Positions 62,123-64,000 of a stretch of DNA of 64,000 nt are shown in pieces; within the stretch, counting starts at the first letter, position 1, and every line of letters begins with the position of its first letter. Origin of the DNA: Mesorhizobium sp. M7A.F.Ca.US.008.03.1.1 (GTDB lineage Bacteria; Pseudomonadota; Alphaproteobacteria; Rhizobiales; Rhizobiaceae); contig NZ_RZRU01000012.1 in the NCBI RefSeq assembly GCF_003997495.1, forward strand, positions 124,001 through 188,000, given 5' to 3'. Made by a program: the position numbers and the translations under genes. Below the pieces are notes generated by a model. It was given only the letters and a program-made list of their open reading frames with translations. It did not search any database and was not told the DNA's origin.

Positions 62123-62830
62123 ATGACGGAAACACTTGAAGGCAAGCATATCGTCGTGACCGGCGGGACCGGTGCGCTCGGCGGTGCGGTTGTCGGCAAA
62201 CTGCTGAGCGACGGCGCGATCTGCCATGTGCCCAACGCACATGCTGCCGCCCCCACGCATTTCCCCTTTACCACGCATGACCGTGTCCAACTGGTGCACA
62301 ACGTCGATCTCTCGGACCCCGCCAAGGTCGAAGCGTTCTACAGCCAGGTTCCGGGCCTCTGGGGCTCGATCCATCTGGCCGGCGGCTTCACCTCGGCACC
62401 TGTTGAAAAGATCGAGTCGGCGTCCTTTGCCGAGATGATGGACACCAATGCGCGCACCGCCTTCCTGTGCTGCCGCGCCGCGATCCGCTCGATGCTGTCG
62501 TCGGATACCGCGGGCCGTATCGTCAACGTCACCGCGCGCGCCGGGCTCGATCCGCGGCGCGGCGCTGGCATGGTCGCTTACGCCGCCAGTAAGGCGGCGG
62601 TGGCAGCCATGACGGTGGCGATGGCCGAGGAGCTGAAGCACAAGGGCATCCTGGTCAATGCCGTGGCGCCGTCGACGCTCGATACGCCCGCAAACCGCGC
62701 CGATATGCCGGATGCCGATGTCACCAAGTGGGTCAGCCTAGAAGCCGCCGCCGAAGCCATTGCCTACTTTGCCTCGCCGGCCAACCAGGCGATGAGCGGC
62801 ACGCTGGTGCCGCTTTACGGCAGGGCGTAA
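62123..62830 (+). CDS. SDR-family oxidoreductase
   Basis: 235 residues. NAD(P) motif TGGTGALGGAVVGKLLSDG, catalytic Tyr-x-x-x-Lys in VAYAASKAAVAAM, and Ser/Thr region NVTARAGLDPR. Residues HLAGGFTSAPVEKI mark the atypical SDRs of the unknown-substrate group. ATG 62123 has AGGAG at 8 bp. It is 186 bp after the TPP gene and may reduce the aldehyde that enzyme makes. Confidence 0.88.
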   Translation: MTETLEGKHIVVTGGTGALGGAVVGKLLSDGAICHVPNAHAAAPTHFPFTTHDRVQLVHNVDLSDPAKVEAFYSQVPGLWGSIHLAGGFTSAPVEKIESASFAEMMDTNARTAFLCCRAAIRSMLSSDTAGRIVNVTARAGLDPRRGAGMVAYAASKAAVAAMTVAMAEELKHKGILVNAVAPSTLDTPANRADMPDADVTKWVSLEAAAEAIAYFASPANQAMSGTLVPLYGRA

Positions 62831-62857
62831 CCTTCCAACCTTTAGCTCGGTCAAAGA

Positions 62858-62889
62858 AAAACCCCGCCGGATCGCTCCGGCGGGGTTTT
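62858..62889. terminator. Bidirectional intrinsic terminator
   Basis: Perfect 14-bp stem (AAAACCCCGCCGGA and complement) with loop TCGC, and T runs on both strands. It separates the convergent SDR and rpsA genes. Confidence 0.92.
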
Positions 62890-62929
62890 GTTTTCGAGCC
62901 TGTGCGAAGGGCTTCGCGGTGCGAAGGGC

Positions 62930-64000
62930 TTAGCTGCCCTGCTTCTTCAGCGCGGCACCCAGGATATCGCCCAGCGAAGCGCCAGAGTCGGTCGAGCCGT
63001 ACTGAGCGACCGCTTCCTTCTCTTCGGCGATTTCCAGCGCCTTGATCGAGACCTGCAGCTTGCGGGTCTTCTTGTCGAAGGCGATGACGCGGGCATCGAG
63101 CTTCTGGCCGACCGAGAAGCGCTCGGGGCGCTGCTCGTCACGGTCACGGCTGAGGTCGTTGCGCTTGATGAAGGTCTCGATGCCGCTGTCGACCAGCCGC
63201 ACTTCCAGACCGCCATCCTTGATGCCGGTGACTTCGCAGGTGACGACCGCGTTCTTGCGCAGTTCGCCTGAAGTCGCCGCTTCGCCGACCGTATCCTTGG
63301 CCAGCTGCTTGATGCCGAGCGAGATGCGCTCCTTGTCGATGTCGACGTCGAGAACCTGCGCCTTGACCATGTCGCCGCGATTGTACTCTTCGATGACCTG
63401 CTCGCCCGGACGGGTCCAGTCGAGGTCGGAAAGGTGGACCATGCCGTCCACGTCGCCTTCGAGGCCGATGAAAAGGCCGAACTCGGTCTTGTTCTTGACC
63501 TCGCCCTCGACCTGGCTGCCGACCGGATGGCTCGAGGCGAAAGCCTGCCACGGATTCTCAAGCGTCTGCTTGAGGCCGAGCGAGATGCGGCGCTTGGCCG
63601 GATCGACCTCGAGCACCACCACGTCGACTTCCTGGGTCGTCGACAGGATCTTGCCGGGATGCACGTTCTTCTTCGTCCACGACATTTCCGAAACGTGGAT
63701 GAGACCCTCGATGCCCGGCTCCAGCTCGACGAACGCGCCGTAGTCGGTGATGTTGGTGACGGTGCCCTTGATCTTCTTGCCGATCGGGAACTTGGTGCCG
63801 ATCTCGGACCACGGATCGCTCTCGAGCTGCTTCATGCCGAGCGAGATGCGGTGGGTTTCCTGGTTGATGCGGATGATCTGCACCTTGACCGTCTGACCGA
63901 TGTTGAGGATTTCGGTCGGATGGTTGACGCGGCGCCATGCCATGTCGGTGACATGCAGCAGGCCGTCGATGCCGCCGAGGTCGACGAACGCACCGTAATC
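62930..64000 (-). CDS. rpsA: 30S ribosomal protein S1 (C-terminal 357 codons; 5' end outside the window)
   Basis: Reading enters at 64000 in frame (DYGAFVDLGGIDGLLHVTDM) and continues to the stop. At least four S1 OB-fold domains are complete, each with the G-x-V-x-x-I-x-x-x-G-x-F-V/x-L motif; e.g. KGTVTNITDYGAFVELEPGI and EGEVKNKTEFGLFIGLEGDV. The tail is variable (EEKEAVAQYG...LGDILGAALKKQ). S1 binds mRNA upstream of the start on the 30S subunit. The missing part would contain the first one or two domains. Confidence 0.96.
   Translation of the reverse strand, partial: DYGAFVDLGGIDGLLHVTDMAWRRVNHPTEILNIGQTVKVQIIRINQETHRISLGMKQLESDPWSEIGTKFPIGKKIKGTVTNITDYGAFVELEPGIEGLIHVSEMSWTKKNVHPGKILSTTQEVDVVVLEVDPAKRRISLGLKQTLENPWQAFASSHPVGSQVEGEVKNKTEFGLFIGLEGDVDGMVHLSDLDWTRPGEQVIEEYNRGDMVKAQVLDVDIDKERISLGIKQLAKDTVGEAATSGELRKNAVVTCEVTGIKDGGLEVRLVDSGIETFIKRNDLSRDRDEQRPERFSVGQKLDARVIAFDKKTRKLQVSIKALEIAEEKEAVAQYGSTDSGASLGDILGAALKKQGS

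Noticed and set aside
1..64000. CRISPR arrays, tRNA, rRNA, transposases, prophage or integrase sites
   Set aside because: No spaced direct repeats, no tRNA-like cloverleaf in the few long gaps, and no mobile-element proteins were recognised.

Overview
The window looks like a chromosomal stretch of a Mesorhizobium-like alphaproteobacterium (Hyphomicrobiales). The base composition is high in G+C throughout. Coding is dense on both strands, with many ATGA/TGATG start-stop overlaps. The content is typical of the group: a three-subunit proton-translocating transhydrogenase preceded by an aa3-type oxidase subunit IV gene, an Omp25-like porin, TRAP and polar amino-acid ABC systems, a GAAC-N7-GAAC LexA box and an intergenic repeat I associate with Mesorhizobium. 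The genus is inferred from style and families, not from an alignment. I saw no rRNA, tRNA, CRISPR array, transposase or prophage, and the window reads as ordinary chromosome rather than an island.

Layout, left to right. 1-2.2 kb: two translationally coupled flavin monooxygenases of the NtaA/DszA type and a LysR regulator. 2.4-6.8 kb: a purine-salvage and degradation run (PuuD urate hydroxylase, guanine deaminase, UPF0303/HbpS-like protein, glycerate kinase). 6.8-9.5 kb: a two-gene DNA-repair operon (radical SAM protein with HhH, then a DUF4130-UdgX fusion) directly behind a perfect LexA box. 9.6-12.4 kb: an aminotransferase and a glutamine-synthetase-like ligase. 12.5-17.9 kb: a secreted protein, a WD40 protein, a toxin-antitoxin remnant candidate, a COG0523 metallochaperone GTPase, an exported intradiol dioxygenase, and MarR and AraC regulators. 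17.9-25 kb: DUF2000, an EamA exporter, a LacI regulator (apparent CTG start) with a 2-hydroxyacid dehydrogenase, an Omp25-like protein, a possible AprI/Inh inhibitor, a class-I amidotransferase and a TRAP binding protein. 25-30 kb: alcohol dehydrogenase with TRAP permeases, then a lone LivH-type permease. 30-37 kb: CGNR regulator, lipoprotein, fused indolepyruvate oxidoreductase and a GGDEF-EAL protein. 37.4-38.3 kb: a LuxI/FeeM-like acyltransferase with a lux-box-like dyad. 38.4-42.2 kb: two small membrane proteins and pntA-pntA2-pntB. 42.3-47.5 kb: a membrane hydrolase, two membrane proteins (one of 25 residues) and gyrB. 47.7-54.6 kb: an exported caspase/TPR protein, FMN reductase, P450, NDUFA9-like protein, DoxX and a Cys-rich secreted protein. 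54.8-62.8 kb: a divergent locus of a polar amino-acid ABC transporter plus an Ldh-family dehydrogenase against a DDAH-like hydrolase, an AruI-like TPP enzyme and an SDR. 62.9-64 kb: the C-terminal part of ribosomal protein S1.

The most interesting signals are four. (1) The radical SAM/DUF4130-UdgX operon has a LexA box whose interior doubles as a -10 element and predicts a leaderless SOS transcript. (2) The guanidino-compound (possibly methylarginine) catabolic locus. (3) An acyl-signal synthase with a lux-box-like operator but no LuxR nearby. (4) An exported caspase-like protein with an exact 48-residue repeat array.
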